Of a stretch of 64,000 nt of DNA, positions 36,482 to 46,748 are shown one piece after another; position 1 is the first letter of the stretch, and the number at the start of each line of letters is the position of its first letter. The stretch is from Teredinibacter franksiae. Lineage in GTDB: Bacteria > Pseudomonadota > Gammaproteobacteria > Pseudomonadales > Cellvibrionaceae. Where the stretch lies: assembly GCF_014218805.1 (NCBI RefSeq), contig NZ_JACJUV010000001.1:3422501-3486500 (forward strand). Reading direction: 5' to 3'. The position numbers and the translations under genes were made by a program. The notes under the pieces were generated by a model that ran no database searches, was not told the origin of the DNA, and saw nothing but the letters and a program-made list of their open reading frames with translations.

Positions 36482-37870
36482 TTAACTTTTCATAAACCCC
36501 AAGTCTTTTGTATCAAAATTACCTAAATTTGGAAATACATCGCCAAATGAACCCGCCGGCAAGCCAAACCAGTTGGCGAGGGTAGCGCTGTATTGGTCTG
36601 CGGCGGTTGTGGGAATGATACGGCCTTCGCCCATGTCGTCGTTGCTGCCTATTGCCAGATCTGGCATGGTGCCATAAATATTACCACCGCTTATGGCGTC
36701 GCCCATTATTAGCTGGTGGCTGCCCCAGCCGTGATCGGTACCATCGCCATTACTGGTGAGGGTACGACCAAAATCGGATAGGGTAAATGTTGTCACTTTA
36801 TCAGCAATACCCAGTTCAACGGTTGTGTCGTAAAAGGCTTTTAGCGCGGCATTAAGCTGCGCCATCAACAAGTCGTGGCGACGTACCTGGTCGCCATGCG
36901 TATCGAAATCTCCTACACCGATAAAAAATGTCTGTCGTGAAGCGCCCAGTGTTTGACGTGCCGCCATCAGGTTAGCGGTCATTTTTAACCCGCTGGCGAG
37001 GCGGTTGTCTTCGGGGTACGGGGTTTGAATATCGGCAATATTTTCCAGAGCTACGCCTACTTCATCGGAAAGGTCCCATGCCTTAGTTAACGATGCCGCA
37101 TAAGCGCTGGTGAGAATATGTTCCTGCGGTATCGCGAGAATATTTTCCAGTACGCGTACACGTGCTAGCTCGCGTGTATTGGCATTGTCCTCTGGCGCTA
37201 GCGCGCGATCTAGATTGCGAATATTCTGCAGCCCTTGAGGATTCACCGCATAGGGGATGACGCTGCCAGCCGATTGCCATAGGTTACTGCCGCTAAGAGA
37301 AATATTCATCGACAGGCGAGTATTGCTATTCATGCTGGCCAGCGCGTCTGCTGCTCTGCCGGCCCAGCCATTGCGGCGCTGTGTGGATTGCAGGCTTTGC
37401 ATAAAATTTTGCTGGTCATTGTGGGAGAATAGTTGCGGCGGCAACTCCGCCGATTTACTTTGATACGCGGCTTTACTGGTGGGCTCTACTAAGGCCCCCA
37501 CATTGCCCACTACCGCCAGTTTTTCCTGGCCGTAAAGATTGCCTATGTCGGTTAGGGCCGGGTGTAATCCGTAGTCCACTCCATTTGCCTGCGAAGAATT
37601 AACCGCGATTAAGTTGTTTTGCGCAACGGCCAAGCCTTGGCGTGTTGCTGAATAATCGGCGTATGCGCTGGTGCTGCGGGGTACCACCATATTAAAGGCG
37701 TCGTTGCCGCCAAATAAAAATACACACACCAGTGCTTTATAATCTTCCGCCGGTGGGGTTTGGGCGTGGGCCAATCGCAGGCTGGTTAGTGCAGCTAAAG
37801 CGCTGCTGCTGCCCAGAGCCAGTGATTGGCAGCGAGATAAAAACTGGCGACGGGTAAAGTGTTTGTTCAT
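36482..37870 (-). CDS. DUF1501 exported protein
   Basis: 462 residues from ATG 37870 (MNKHFTRRQFLSRCQSLALG), giving a twin-arginine signal; an upstream ATG at 37894 is unlikely. The DUF1501 body has the signatures LVCVFLFGGNDAFNMVVP, GLHPALTDIGNLY, FFIGVGDFDTHGDQ and FTLSDFGRTLTSNGDGTDHGWG. The fold belongs to the alkaline-phosphatase/sulfatase-like group but lacks an obvious sulfatase nucleophile motif. It lies 7 bp after the DUF1800 gene on the same strand, a common pairing of unknown function, probably periplasmic or surface-exposed. Confidence 0.9.
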   Translation of the reverse strand: MNKHFTRRQFLSRCQSLALGSSSALAALTSLRLAHAQTPPAEDYKALVCVFLFGGNDAFNMVVPRSTSAYADYSATRQGLAVAQNNLIAVNSSQANGVDYGLHPALTDIGNLYGQEKLAVVGNVGALVEPTSKAAYQSKSAELPPQLFSHNDQQNFMQSLQSTQRRNGWAGRAADALASMNSNTRLSMNISLSGSNLWQSAGSVIPYAVNPQGLQNIRNLDRALAPEDNANTRELARVRVLENILAIPQEHILTSAYAASLTKAWDLSDEVGVALENIADIQTPYPEDNRLASGLKMTANLMAARQTLGASRQTFFIGVGDFDTHGDQVRRHDLLMAQLNAALKAFYDTTVELGIADKVTTFTLSDFGRTLTSNGDGTDHGWGSHQLIMGDAISGGNIYGTMPDLAIGSNDDMGEGRIIPTTAADQYSATLANWFGLPAGSFGDVFPNLGNFDTKDLGFMKS

Positions 37871-37877
37871 TCTGCTC

Positions 37878-39794
37878 TTACCTCTGCACAGCAAATTCGG
37901 GGGAAGCGGTTACCAGCAATAGGGCATCGTATATTTGTAGGTTGCCAAAGCCGCCACTGTAAGCGTTTAAATGAGTAAGAATTTCGTTGTACATGGCTGG
38001 TGACATTTGCCCGGCCATTAATAAAAGATTAATGCGGTCCAATAGCTTAGCCGGGTTGTTGGCTATGGCCTTCTCTTCTTCTAGGTACAATTGTGTGGGG
38101 TAGATATCCCAGCCCTCGCCAATAATTTCCGACTGGGGCCAGTCTCCCTGGGTATCGCGCCAGAAGATCGTAAAGCTCATAGCGCTAGTTGCGCTAATAA
38201 GTTGGCTATCGGTCATGATTTGAAATTCGGGTGAATTGAGGTCGGCATCTTTAATAGCTCCTGGCTGCTGAAAATCGGGCCGATAAAAATTGAATACTGA
38301 AAAAGAACCGTAAGGGCGCTGACCAAATTCACGATCGGTACCGCGATAACGTAAACGGTTCGGGTATATCGGGCTGTTGTCGTCTTCGAGGTTCGACACC
38401 GGCACTCCTTGGGCCTTGAAGGCGCGCCAAAGAGCGCTGATTTTTAAAATAGGTTCGCGCAGCTTACCGAAGGTGGAGGGGTGAAGTGTGTGGCCATTCA
38501 CCGCTTCGGTGTCCAACAATATGGCTTTTATAACAGCCTTCATATCGCCTTTAACACCGTTGCCGTTGTTGTTGAATATCGTTGCCACACGACTGACATA
38601 CTCGGGTGATGGGTTGCTGGTGATCAAGCGTTGAATTAGTTGCTTGCTGACAAAAGGGCCAATGTTGGGGTGTAAAAATAAAATATCGAGTGCACGGCTT
38701 ATATCCTGTTGGGGTGTTTGATTCGCTGTAATTGTTTGATTGCCGAAAATGACTTTTTGTTCGTTATCATGATAGTTATCAAAGGATTTCATTGGCACTA
38801 CTTCACTGTCACCCGCGCTCGTCCATTCCCACCATTGATTAATCGTACCGTGATTCCAGCCGGTAAAAACACGGGCAAGTGCCTTAATGTCATCTTGGCC
38901 GTAGGTTGCAATAGCGTTGTTGTTATTGTCTAGCTTGGGGGTGGCATCTATGTTTAGTTCCACCAAGCCAATACTGAATAGTTGCATTATTTCCCGCGCG
39001 TAATTTTCGTCGGGGCGAATATTGCGTTCTTGGTTAGCCTTTTCGTTCCGAATCATGCTTAGGTATTCACCCATCATGGGGCTTAGTGTTACTTCTTCCA
39101 GTAAGTCGCGATAATTACCGAAGGCGTGCGTTGCCAGTATGTCGTGGTAGTTGGCAACGCCTCTGGAATCATTAAAGAGCACGTCGGAAATAGTGGAAAT
39201 AACCAATATTTGACTGAGTGTGTAGGCCATTTTTTGGCGCAACTGGTCTTTACCCCAAATGGCTGATTCCCACCAAATATCACTGCGTTGTAAGTCTCTT
39301 ATCCAACCTTCTTCATCCAGTTCTGGGTCTGGTGCTGGTACCAGGCCAATTTCTTCTAAACGTTGATCAAGCCGTTGAAGGTGTCGTGTTTGTGGCAGTG
39401 AAAATTGCTCATGTATCCATTGTTCGCGGGTTCTATTTAAATTAGCGTGAATAGATTTTGCTGTTGGCCCGAAGGTGGCCTGAGTTAAAAAGCGTGCTGT
39501 TGATTTCGCCGCGTGGTAATTGGCGTCGCTTGGCGCGGGTAGCGTTGGATCCGCGCTGTTATCGGGCTTTAGCGGCTCAGCCGAAGGTGTTGGCGTTAGT
39601 GAGGGTGTTACGGTTGGTTCGGCTGTTGGTAATACGGACGGTTCGCTGGTAGGCGCGGCGGTTGGCAGTATTGTGGGGGTTGTGTTGGTCGGCGAGGAGT
39701 TGTCGTCACTGTTACCGCAGCCATTAATGAGTACTGTGACCAGACAGGCGAAAAAAAATCCACTAACGTATTTTGGGTTTTTAGTTGGTGCCAT
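37878..39794 (-). CDS. DUF1800 lipoprotein
   Basis: 638 residues from ATG 39794 (MAPTKNPKYVSGFFFACLVT), giving a lipoprotein signal with INGC; the frame stays open to 39839. A Pro/Thr/Ser-rich linker with TAAPTSEPSVLPTAEPTVTP follows. The DUF1800 domain shows RFLTQATFGPTAKSIHANL, NYAREIMQLFSIGLVELN, DIKALARVFTGWN and KLREPILKISALWRAF. The function is unknown. It is probably anchored on the outer membrane and expressed with the downstream DUF1501 protein (7-bp gap). Confidence 0.9.
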   Translation of the reverse strand: MAPTKNPKYVSGFFFACLVTVLINGCGNSDDNSSPTNTTPTILPTAAPTSEPSVLPTAEPTVTPSLTPTPSAEPLKPDNSADPTLPAPSDANYHAAKSTARFLTQATFGPTAKSIHANLNRTREQWIHEQFSLPQTRHLQRLDQRLEEIGLVPAPDPELDEEGWIRDLQRSDIWWESAIWGKDQLRQKMAYTLSQILVISTISDVLFNDSRGVANYHDILATHAFGNYRDLLEEVTLSPMMGEYLSMIRNEKANQERNIRPDENYAREIMQLFSIGLVELNIDATPKLDNNNNAIATYGQDDIKALARVFTGWNHGTINQWWEWTSAGDSEVVPMKSFDNYHDNEQKVIFGNQTITANQTPQQDISRALDILFLHPNIGPFVSKQLIQRLITSNPSPEYVSRVATIFNNNGNGVKGDMKAVIKAILLDTEAVNGHTLHPSTFGKLREPILKISALWRAFKAQGVPVSNLEDDNSPIYPNRLRYRGTDREFGQRPYGSFSVFNFYRPDFQQPGAIKDADLNSPEFQIMTDSQLISATSAMSFTIFWRDTQGDWPQSEIIGEGWDIYPTQLYLEEEKAIANNPAKLLDRINLLLMAGQMSPAMYNEILTHLNAYSGGFGNLQIYDALLLVTASPEFAVQR

Positions 39795-39943
39795 ATAACG
39801 GTTATCCTCTTCGCAGTCGGTCGTCGTTTTCAAATGCAAAAGTTATTATAATTTTAGAAGTGCATTACATTCGAAATATACGTTCCTGTTGTAAGGCCTA
39901 ATTAACCAGAAGAGTATCAATATCGCAGAAGGGGGGCTAGTAG

Positions 39944-40339
39944 ATGGTGAGTAAAACGTTCATGGCAGTGATTGTTATTGTAATTATGGGTATGGGGAGT
40001 TTGCTGTATTGGGTTGAATATCAGTTTGATAATACTGCTGTTTCAGTTCAAGCAGAGCTTGTAGCCATAAACCATAAGCCTCGGAGTAAATTGTTGAGCT
40101 TTACCTACCAAGAGTCGCAGGGGCAATCCGCTAGCGTTCAGGTGAAGGCCGCATTTTGGCAAGAATTTCAGCCGGGAGAGAAATTGGCTATTAAAGTGGA
40201 TAAATCAATTGGTTTGGAGGCGAAGCTGGACCGACCAACGGCCTTGTACCGGCTTACGATTGCTTTTATTGCTGGTGTATTGATTCTTGCAGGCGTTATA
40301 GCCGTAAGCCTACTTTTGGTTTCGCGTAGGCGCGCTTAA
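39944..40339 (+). CDS. Small two-helix membrane protein, DUF3592-like
   Basis: 131 residues. A membrane helix (~6-24, FMAVIVIVIMGMGSLLYWV), a ~75-residue extracytoplasmic beta-rich domain (VQAELVAINHKPRSKLLSFT, EFQPGEKLAIKVDKS) and a second helix (~103-126), then RRR. The layout with an S-x-x-V/F-TYQ strand and PGEKL turn is like DUF3592 proteins. Function is unknown. Its 3' end overlaps the convergent DUF5916 gene by 4 bp. Confidence 0.65.
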   Translation: MVSKTFMAVIVIVIMGMGSLLYWVEYQFDNTAVSVQAELVAINHKPRSKLLSFTYQESQGQSASVQVKAAFWQEFQPGEKLAIKVDKSIGLEAKLDRPTALYRLTIAFIAGVLILAGVIAVSLLLVSRRRA

Positions 40340-42675
40340 TTTTGCCAAGCATAACTAAACTTGGCAAAGACTGAGCGGTAATCTTTTTCGATTGCGGGGA
40401 GGTCGTCATCTTGATAGCCTCCGTCGGAATAGCCAAAGTAAAATAGGCTTTGTGAGTTAAGCTTGTAGGAGTATATAAGCTGTGAGGATAATGATTTGTT
40501 TACCGCATCTATATCATTGTCTTCGTCTAGGTCGTAGTTGGCTCGATATAAGGTAGCATCGCGCTCTACATCGGTATACTGCACCACAAATTTTAATCTA
40601 CTGCGAATACTGAATTGATAATTCAGTCGAAGATCTGTTTGGTTGGCGGTGTAAAGTATGCCTCCCTCGAAATGCGTGGGTATACCCTCGATATCGGAAA
40701 TGCCTTCATCGACGTCGAGTGTATTGAAATTATGGGTCAGATCAATTTTTAAATGCTTGCCAAAATTCATGCCTACTTCTGTGTGGACATTTAATACGCG
40801 ACCAATCTGAGCGTTCGCATAGTCGATTCTGTCGCCGTAGTCGGAGGAGACTTTTAATCGAATACTGGATGAGGGTTTTACCTTGATTTTGGCAAATAGT
40901 AGTTGTTCGTCAAAGTGTTCGCCCGTAGGGTTGAAGTCGTTTTCGTAGTATTGATCGCGTACAGTTATGCCTATAGCTGAATTCGACTGCCAGCCCGCAT
41001 TAACTTCGCCAATCAGTTTGCTTTCGGTCATGATGCGTTGATCGTTTTGGTCGTCGATTGTTTTATATTTGGCGATATAGTAGCGTTCAGAAACGAAATC
41101 TGCAGGCTCGCCATAATATTTCAGTACACCCTCTATGGAACTCTCAATAATATCGGCTTTGGTGACAAAGCCCATGTCGGCACGAAAGTCTTTTCCTATA
41201 TTGCGGTAGTCGGCTTCAATTTTATAATCAGGGGTGTCGTGAATATATTCCACGGCAAAGGCGTGATCACTTTGTTCGGCGGCTAGGTCGTACTCTGCCT
41301 GCACTGCTTGTGGGTTGCTGCTTTCGGCGTAAGCCAGTTGGTACGAGAGTGCATCGTACTCGGAAAGCCATGTGATGCCATCTACTGTTGCCATGGTGTT
41401 GTTGTAGTTATCGGCGGTTCGATGGGTGAATAGCCCGCCGATAGCGCTGCGCTCGCCAACATCTTTTTTGTATCGCGCGATAGCGATGTTACTGCCAATG
41501 GGTGCCTCATCATCGGTTGGCGTTTCTTCCGTGAGTTCGACAATGTCGGAGCCTTGATTTCCCGGCAGTATAAAATTAGTGGAATTATCGTTTGCGAGTA
41601 TAAGCCCGTAGGAATGATCGCCTGTTTTTCCTGTGTGTTTAACGCCGATGTCGGGATCGGCAATATTGCGGGTGTGCACGAAACGAAATCGGTTTGTTGT
41701 GAAGTAGTCTGCGCCGTCTAGGAAGAAGGGACGGCGCTCCTCTAGAAACAGCGAGTAGGTATTATTAACATCTAGCTGTGCCGCGTCGGCTTCAACTTGA
41801 GAAAAGTCGGGATTGATTGTGGCATTGAGTACCGAGTTTTGGGTAACGCCCCAACGCAAGTCCAAACCCGCAGATTGTTCAACCCCGTCTGATTCCCACT
41901 CGCCGGGAATGTCTTCTCGAGACTCTGTTTTACCGAGGGTAACGGTGGGTGTAAGCTGAAAATTCTGGCCGGGCTTTACCGATTCAAAACCCACGGCCTT
42001 GTTAAATTGGCAGAGGTTGCAGCGAATACTGCGTTTAGCGGGAACATCCGATAGCCAGTATTCCAGCTCTCGTGGGTAGGCGCGAAAAAAAGCAATTCCC
42101 CAAGTAAGGGCTTGGTCTGAATTTGGAAACCGCAGGGCTTTGAATGGAATGCTCATTTCCACACTCCAGCCATCGGCATGAATTTTTGCCGCGCTGTACC
42201 AAATACCGTTCCATGAGTTGCTGCCGCGCCAACCGTCGTAATCCTCCATGCGGCCTTCCATCTGCGCGCCATAGGGGTTCACATAAAATTCGTAGGCTTC
42301 GCGCTCTCCGTTAAAGGTGTCGAGTGTAACGCCGAGCCTATCGTCGCCCGAGAACTCGTCTCGGTCGGCTAAGTGCGCGCGAATGTCTTGGGGGTTTGGA
42401 TCAAAAGCGTAGAAGGCTATATGAAGACGCTCGCCGTCTTCGTAGATATAAGCGGTAGTTTTGGCTTTGGCCGGGTTTCCGGGCCCAGGAGAATATTCGT
42501 AGTCAAGCTCAAACTGATTGGCCTGCTGCCATACGCCTTCGTCAATGATGCCGTCAAGGTTGGGAGTCTGTGGAATATGTTTCAGTGTGTAGCCCTTAGA
42601 GGCTTGTACGTTTGACGTGAATAAACATAGGTAGGCAAGCACTAAAGTTCTAAGAGGGGTGTTGAACGGCTTCAT
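40336..42675 (-). CDS. CBM9-like/DUF5916 outer-membrane protein
   Basis: 779 residues with a Sec signal (residues 1-25, FTSNVQA). Residues ~30-240 form a CBM9-like sugar-binding sandwich: LDGIIDEGVWQQANQFELDY, TTAYIYEDGERLHIAFYAFD and DGWSVEMSIPFKALRFPN. The rest is the DUF5916 beta barrel: GLDLRWGVTQNSVLNATINP, DFSQVEADAAQLDVNNTYSL, FLEERRPFFLDGADYF, and many alternating strands ending KFSYAWQN. Probably an outer-membrane protein that binds or admits glycans or other ligands. Common in marine polysaccharide degraders; exact function is unknown. Confidence 0.88.
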   Translation of the reverse strand: MKPFNTPLRTLVLAYLCLFTSNVQASKGYTLKHIPQTPNLDGIIDEGVWQQANQFELDYEYSPGPGNPAKAKTTAYIYEDGERLHIAFYAFDPNPQDIRAHLADRDEFSGDDRLGVTLDTFNGEREAYEFYVNPYGAQMEGRMEDYDGWRGSNSWNGIWYSAAKIHADGWSVEMSIPFKALRFPNSDQALTWGIAFFRAYPRELEYWLSDVPAKRSIRCNLCQFNKAVGFESVKPGQNFQLTPTVTLGKTESREDIPGEWESDGVEQSAGLDLRWGVTQNSVLNATINPDFSQVEADAAQLDVNNTYSLFLEERRPFFLDGADYFTTNRFRFVHTRNIADPDIGVKHTGKTGDHSYGLILANDNSTNFILPGNQGSDIVELTEETPTDDEAPIGSNIAIARYKKDVGERSAIGGLFTHRTADNYNNTMATVDGITWLSEYDALSYQLAYAESSNPQAVQAEYDLAAEQSDHAFAVEYIHDTPDYKIEADYRNIGKDFRADMGFVTKADIIESSIEGVLKYYGEPADFVSERYYIAKYKTIDDQNDQRIMTESKLIGEVNAGWQSNSAIGITVRDQYYENDFNPTGEHFDEQLLFAKIKVKPSSSIRLKVSSDYGDRIDYANAQIGRVLNVHTEVGMNFGKHLKIDLTHNFNTLDVDEGISDIEGIPTHFEGGILYTANQTDLRLNYQFSIRSRLKFVVQYTDVERDATLYRANYDLDEDNDIDAVNKSLSSQLIYSYKLNSQSLFYFGYSDGGYQDDDLPAIEKDYRSVFAKFSYAWQN

Positions 42676-42773
42676 ATGGTACAGCGGGTTGGGTGGCTTG
42701 AATTAATAATTGTAGCGGAGGAACGTCAAAGTTGCGTGTAATTCAACAAGAGGAAAGAGGTGCAGCGAGCGTA

Positions 42774-43874
42774 TTAATTATCAATAAGATTTTTTCGCAG
42801 TGACTCATAGGCAGCTACACTGACAACTATCAGCCCGCCAATAATGACCTGAACGGTAGGAACTTCGGTTAGGATTAGCCAGGCAAATATAGAGCCGAAA
42901 AACGGTTGAAGACAGCCGATTAAGGCAACAGATTTAGCCGAAAGCCGTTTTAGTGTCATGCTGAATAAGGTGTGAGCGCCAGCTGTGCCAAATAGGCCTA
43001 GCAAGACGAGTAAAAACCAGTCGTGGGTGGAGGCATACACGACGGAGGGCCAGTCGGTGAATACCGCCAGTACCACGGCGATAGCGATGGTTTGGTGCAG
43101 CATTATGGCACCGCTGGGAACGTGTGGGATAAGGTATTTCTGGCTGGTATTACGCAGCGAGAACATAAACGCAGAGCAAATACCCCAAAACACGCCTTCG
43201 CGAACATTCCCGCCAAGGGTTTCGCCAGACACCATTACACTAACACCGACAAGTACCACCATAGCGGCGACGAAGTCCACCAGTTTGGGCGAGCCGCGAT
43301 AAAACAGCGGCTCGATAATAACGGTAATGACCGGGTAGCAAAAAAGTGAAATGATGCCCACTGCTACGCTGGATACCTGCATAGAATGAAAAAAAGTGAT
43401 CCAGTGCAGGCCCATTACAATGCCAAGGCCATAGACGAGAAACGTGGTTTTCCAGTCTGGCAGGCCTAGCGTTGTGCGCCTGAGGGAGAGTATTGCGGCA
43501 AGGCCTAGGGCGGCGATAAGGCTGCGCAACTGGGTAATCGACATGGCGTCTAGCGCGATAGATTTGGCGAACAAGCCGTTCATGCTCAATAACACCACGG
43601 AGATATACAGCAATGCCAGGCTGGATCTCGGAGTGGTTTCAACTGAGTTAGAAGAAACTGGGTTGTGTGACTTGGACGCAGGCAATCTAGAAGCTCGGGG
43701 ATTTAAATAGTACGACAAAAGACGTTGGAGCCATTGTAACCCGAGTCTGCTGGAAAGATGTATACCAATTTGAGTGAGCGCTATCAGGGAAGCGTCTGCT
43801 GCTATAAAGGTCAAGTCACTTGACCAAAATAAATTTAGGTGATAGGCGACCCTAGTAGGCTTGATGTAAAGCAT
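42774..43874 (-). CDS. EamA/DMT family permease (start uncertain)
   Basis: The frame gives 366 residues. From ~88 on it is a ten-helix drug/metabolite transporter with two EamA repeats: LLSMNGLFAKSIALDAMSIT, GLHWITFFHSMQVSSVAVGI, and in the second half GICSAFMFSLRNTSQKYLI and LSAKSVALIGCLQPFFGSIF. The first ~85 residues are not family-like; no ATG lies between, so a TTG near 43685 or another non-ATG start is probable and the true protein is about 300 residues. Substrate is unknown. It is divergent from the fumarate reductase genes. Confidence 0.82.
   Translation of the reverse strand: MLYIKPTRVAYHLNLFWSSDLTFIAADASLIALTQIGIHLSSRLGLQWLQRLLSYYLNPRASRLPASKSHNPVSSNSVETTPRSSLALLYISVVLLSMNGLFAKSIALDAMSITQLRSLIAALGLAAILSLRRTTLGLPDWKTTFLVYGLGIVMGLHWITFFHSMQVSSVAVGIISLFCYPVITVIIEPLFYRGSPKLVDFVAAMVVLVGVSVMVSGETLGGNVREGVFWGICSAFMFSLRNTSQKYLIPHVPSGAIMLHQTIAIAVVLAVFTDWPSVVYASTHDWFLLVLLGLFGTAGAHTLFSMTLKRLSAKSVALIGCLQPFFGSIFAWLILTEVPTVQVIIGGLIVVSVAAYESLRKNLIDN
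43809..43825. promoter_or_regulatory. 17-bp perfect palindrome upstream of frdC
   Basis: ggtcaag-tca-cttgacc is a perfect inverted repeat with 7-bp arms. It sits ~120 bp upstream of the frdC start and between the divergent EamA and frd genes if EamA starts downstream of the annotated frame start. It has the size and symmetry of a dimeric regulator operator, but does not match the FNR consensus TTGAT-N4-ATCAA. Confidence 0.45.
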
Positions 43875-43943
43875 AATGGCTATAAGCCTTAGGTGATCTA
43901 ATACCTTTTATCCCCTTTAATCTCTCTCAGGAGGTATTTGCAG

Positions 43944-44696
43944 ATGTCTCTAGCTGTAGAACGTGCCGCAAAACCAAATCGCTGGCCGGCGTTTATGGAT
44001 ATTGCGCAGGGCGCGACAGGACTGTTTTTAGTGTTGTTTATGTGGGCCCATATGTTGATGGTGTCCAGTATTTTGCTTGGTAAGGACGCCATGTTCTGGG
44101 TGGCGCGAATGTTTGAAGGGGAGCCGCTTTTCGGAAAGCCCTACCCGGTACTGGTCAGTGCTTTTGCTGTTTTTATTCTTTCACTCATCATTATTCACGC
44201 CTTTTTGGCGTTGCGACGTTTTCCCAATAGTGCTGGGCAATATCACGCTATCCATACCCATATTGGCAAGCTTAAGCATAGCGATACCACCCTGTGGTAT
44301 GTACAGGTAGTGACCGGCTTCGCCCTTTTCTTTATGGCTTCGGTACATCTGTACCAACTTATGACGCACCCGGCAGACATAGGCCCTTACGCCTCTTCGG
44401 ACCGCGTGTGGAGTGGCATGATGTGGCCGTTGTATCTCGTTATGTTATTTGTTGTTGAGTTGCACGCGGGTATTGGTATTTATCGTCTGGTGATTAAATG
44501 GGGGCTCTTCCTTGGTGATAACCCCAAGCGCAATCGACGCCGTTTGCATGTGCTCAAATGGATGCTGACGGTTTTCTTTCTGGTGCTGGGTGTTGCCACA
44601 CTTGCTGCCTACATGAAAATTGGTATGGAGCACGCCGACAATGCTGGTGAGCGCTATGTGCCCAGCTGGCAAGAAGGCGCGCCAGCAATCCATTAA
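43944..44696 (+). CDS. frdC: Fumarate reductase/succinate dehydrogenase di-haem cytochrome b subunit
   Basis: 250 residues from ATG 43944, chosen because AGGAGG (43929-43934) is 9 bp upstream; a TTG six bases earlier is too close. Five membrane helices carry histidines at haem-ligand-like positions: LFMWAHMLMVSS, IIIHAFLALRRF, FFMASVHLYQLMTHP and VELHAGIGIYRL. This is the single-subunit di-haem b type of Wolinella quinol:fumarate reductase (about 255 residues), not the two-subunit SdhC/SdhD of typical Gammaproteobacteria. It anchors the FrdAB dimer and exchanges electrons with quinone. Order C-A-B. Confidence 0.9.
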   Translation: MSLAVERAAKPNRWPAFMDIAQGATGLFLVLFMWAHMLMVSSILLGKDAMFWVARMFEGEPLFGKPYPVLVSAFAVFILSLIIIHAFLALRRFPNSAGQYHAIHTHIGKLKHSDTTLWYVQVVTGFALFFMASVHLYQLMTHPADIGPYASSDRVWSGMMWPLYLVMLFVVELHAGIGIYRLVIKWGLFLGDNPKRNRRRLHVLKWMLTVFFLVLGVATLAAYMKIGMEHADNAGERYVPSWQEGAPAIH

Positions 44697-44726
44697 AGCC
44701 CACAATATTTTATTAATCAGGATTTG

Positions 44727-46736
44727 ATGATGAAAACGATATATACCGATGCCTTGGTAATAGGTGGTGGTCTGGCGGGCTTGCGCGCTGCAATCGGCGT
44801 TCGCCGCCAGGGCCATGAAGTAATTGTACTCAGCCTTGTGCCACCCAAACGCTCTCACTCTGCAGCAGCCCAAGGTGGCATGCAGGCCAGCCTAGGTAAT
44901 ACCAATAAAGGGCAGGGAGATAACGAAGATATTCATTTTGCCGATACGGTGAAGGGTAGCGACTGGGGGTGTGACCAAGATGTGGCGCGACTATTTGTTA
45001 ACACCGCACCAAAAGCGGTACGAGAACTGGCAGCCTGGGGCGTGCCTTGGGACCGTGTTACGCGCGGCAGTCACGACCATGTGATCGATGGTAAAAACGT
45101 TCCCTTGGAGGAGCGGGAAGAAGCGCATGGGCTAATTGCGGCACGTAACTTTGGTGGTACGCAAAAATGGCGAACCTGTTATGTATCCGACGGTACCGGC
45201 CACTCCATGCTCTACACCATGAGTAATCAGGCTGTCTCCGAAAATATTGCTGTCCATGAGCGTATGGAAGCGATCTCGCTCATTCACGATGGCGAGCGAT
45301 GTTATGGCGCCGTGGTGCGCAATTTGATGACCGGTGAACTTGTTACTTATATTGCCAAATCTACTTGTATTGCTACTGGGGGTTACGGGCGTATTTATCG
45401 GGCAACAACGAATGCCGTGATCAATGAAGGTATGGGTACGGCCATTGCGTTAGAAACCGGCGTTGCTGCGCTAGGCAATATGGAAGCGGTACAGTTCCAC
45501 CCAACCGGAATCTTCCCTGCCGGTATTTTGGTTACCGAAGGGTGTCGTGGAGATGGTGGCTTACTACTGGACCGCGATCATCATCGTTTTATACCCGATT
45601 ACGAGCCCGAGAAGAAAGAGTTGGCTTCGCGCGATGTAGTCTCTCGTTGGATGGAGCATCACATTCTTTCGGGTAAAGGTGTGCAAAGCCGTTTTGGTGA
45701 GCATCTGTGGCTGGATATTCGGTTACTCGGTAAAAAACACATTGAAGGTAAGTTGCGCGAAGTAAAAGAAATTTGCGAATATTTCCTCGGCGTTGACCCG
45801 ATAAAAGAGTTGATTCCAGTTCGTCCCTGTCAACATTACTCTATGGGCGGTGTACGCACCAATTACAAAGGTGAATCGCCTCATCTGAAAGGTTTGTTTG
45901 CTGCCGGTGAAGCGGCTTGCTGGGATATGCACGGTTTCAATCGGTTGGGTGGCAACTCCGTTGCCGAAACAGCGGTGGCAGGCATGATAGTGGGCGAGTA
46001 TATGGGGGAGTATATAAGCAGCGAAGCCAACGACATGAACGTTTCGACAGCGCTTATACGGGATGCCTACAACAAGCAGGCAAATCGCCTCGCCGGCTAT
46101 TGCAATAGTAGCGGTAATGAAAACCCTTTTCATATCATGCGTTCCATGCAGGAATTAATGACAACGAATGTGGCCATCTTTCGCAATGCCAGCAAACTTG
46201 AGGGCGCCGTTAGCGGGCTGAGAGAATTGGCGCAGAGGGCCCGCAACATTAGAGTTAATAGTTCGGCTGCTGGCGGTAATCCGGAGTTGGTGGCAGCCTA
46301 TCGTGTGGAAAGTATGTTGCGATTAAGTTTGTGTGTGGCTCAGGGAGCACTTGCCCGCGAAGAAAGCCGTGGCGCCCACTTTCGCGAAGACTTTAAATTA
46401 CGCGACGATAAAAATTGGCTTTCCAGAACCTTGGCAACTTGGAATATGGAAGAGGACGCTATGCCAACACTTAAATACGAGCCGCTAGATGTAATGAAAA
46501 TGGAAATGCCGCCTGGCTGGCGTGGCTACGGTGCTAAAGATCGTGTCGACCACCCAGATACGGAAAAGCGCCAAGCTGAAGTGGATGCAATAAAAAATAA
46601 ACACGAAGGCGGAAATCGTTTTGCTTGCCAGGAAGAGTTAATGGCATACGATGAAAAATTACCGGACAGTTTACGCGGTCGCAATGGGCGGCTTGGAGAA
46701 GATGAAAACGGCCAGTCGGCCAACGCTGGCAAATAG
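44727..46736 (+). CDS. frdA: Fumarate reductase/succinate dehydrogenase flavoprotein subunit
   Basis: 669 residues from ATG 44727 (a second ATG follows directly). An FAD-binding Rossmann motif [12 protein letters not shown] is at the N-terminus; His44 in [11 protein letters not shown] is at the covalent flavin position. Active-site blocks: [35 protein letters not shown] and [16 protein letters not shown]. The length is close to Wolinella FrdA (~656). It interconverts fumarate and succinate; the direction in vivo cannot be decided from sequence. It follows frdC by 30 bp and precedes frdB by 12 bp. Confidence 0.93.
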   Translation: MMKTIYTDALVIGGGLAGLRAAIGVRRQGHEVIVLSLVPPKRSHSAAAQGGMQASLGNTNKGQGDNEDIHFADTVKGSDWGCDQDVARLFVNTAPKAVRELAAWGVPWDRVTRGSHDHVIDGKNVPLEEREEAHGLIAARNFGGTQKWRTCYVSDGTGHSMLYTMSNQAVSENIAVHERMEAISLIHDGERCYGAVVRNLMTGELVTYIAKSTCIATGGYGRIYRATTNAVINEGMGTAIALETGVAALGNMEAVQFHPTGIFPAGILVTEGCRGDGGLLLDRDHHRFIPDYEPEKKELASRDVVSRWMEHHILSGKGVQSRFGEHLWLDIRLLGKKHIEGKLREVKEICEYFLGVDPIKELIPVRPCQHYSMGGVRTNYKGESPHLKGLFAAGEAACWDMHGFNRLGGNSVAETAVAGMIVGEYMGEYISSEANDMNVSTALIRDAYNKQANRLAGYCNSSGNENPFHIMRSMQELMTTNVAIFRNASKLEGAVSGLRELAQRARNIRVNSSAAGGNPELVAAYRVESMLRLSLCVAQGALAREESRGAHFREDFKLRDDKNWLSRTLATWNMEEDAMPTLKYEPLDVMKMEMPPGWRGYGAKDRVDHPDTEKRQAEVDAIKNKHEGGNRFACQEELMAYDEKLPDSLRGRNGRLGEDENGQSANAGK

Positions 46737-46748
46737 AGGATTGAAATT

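Noticed and set aside
43861..43880. FNR-like half site (ttgatgtaaagcat) upstream of frdC
   Set aside because: Only one half matches TTGAT-N4-ATCAA, so it cannot be claimed as an FNR box.
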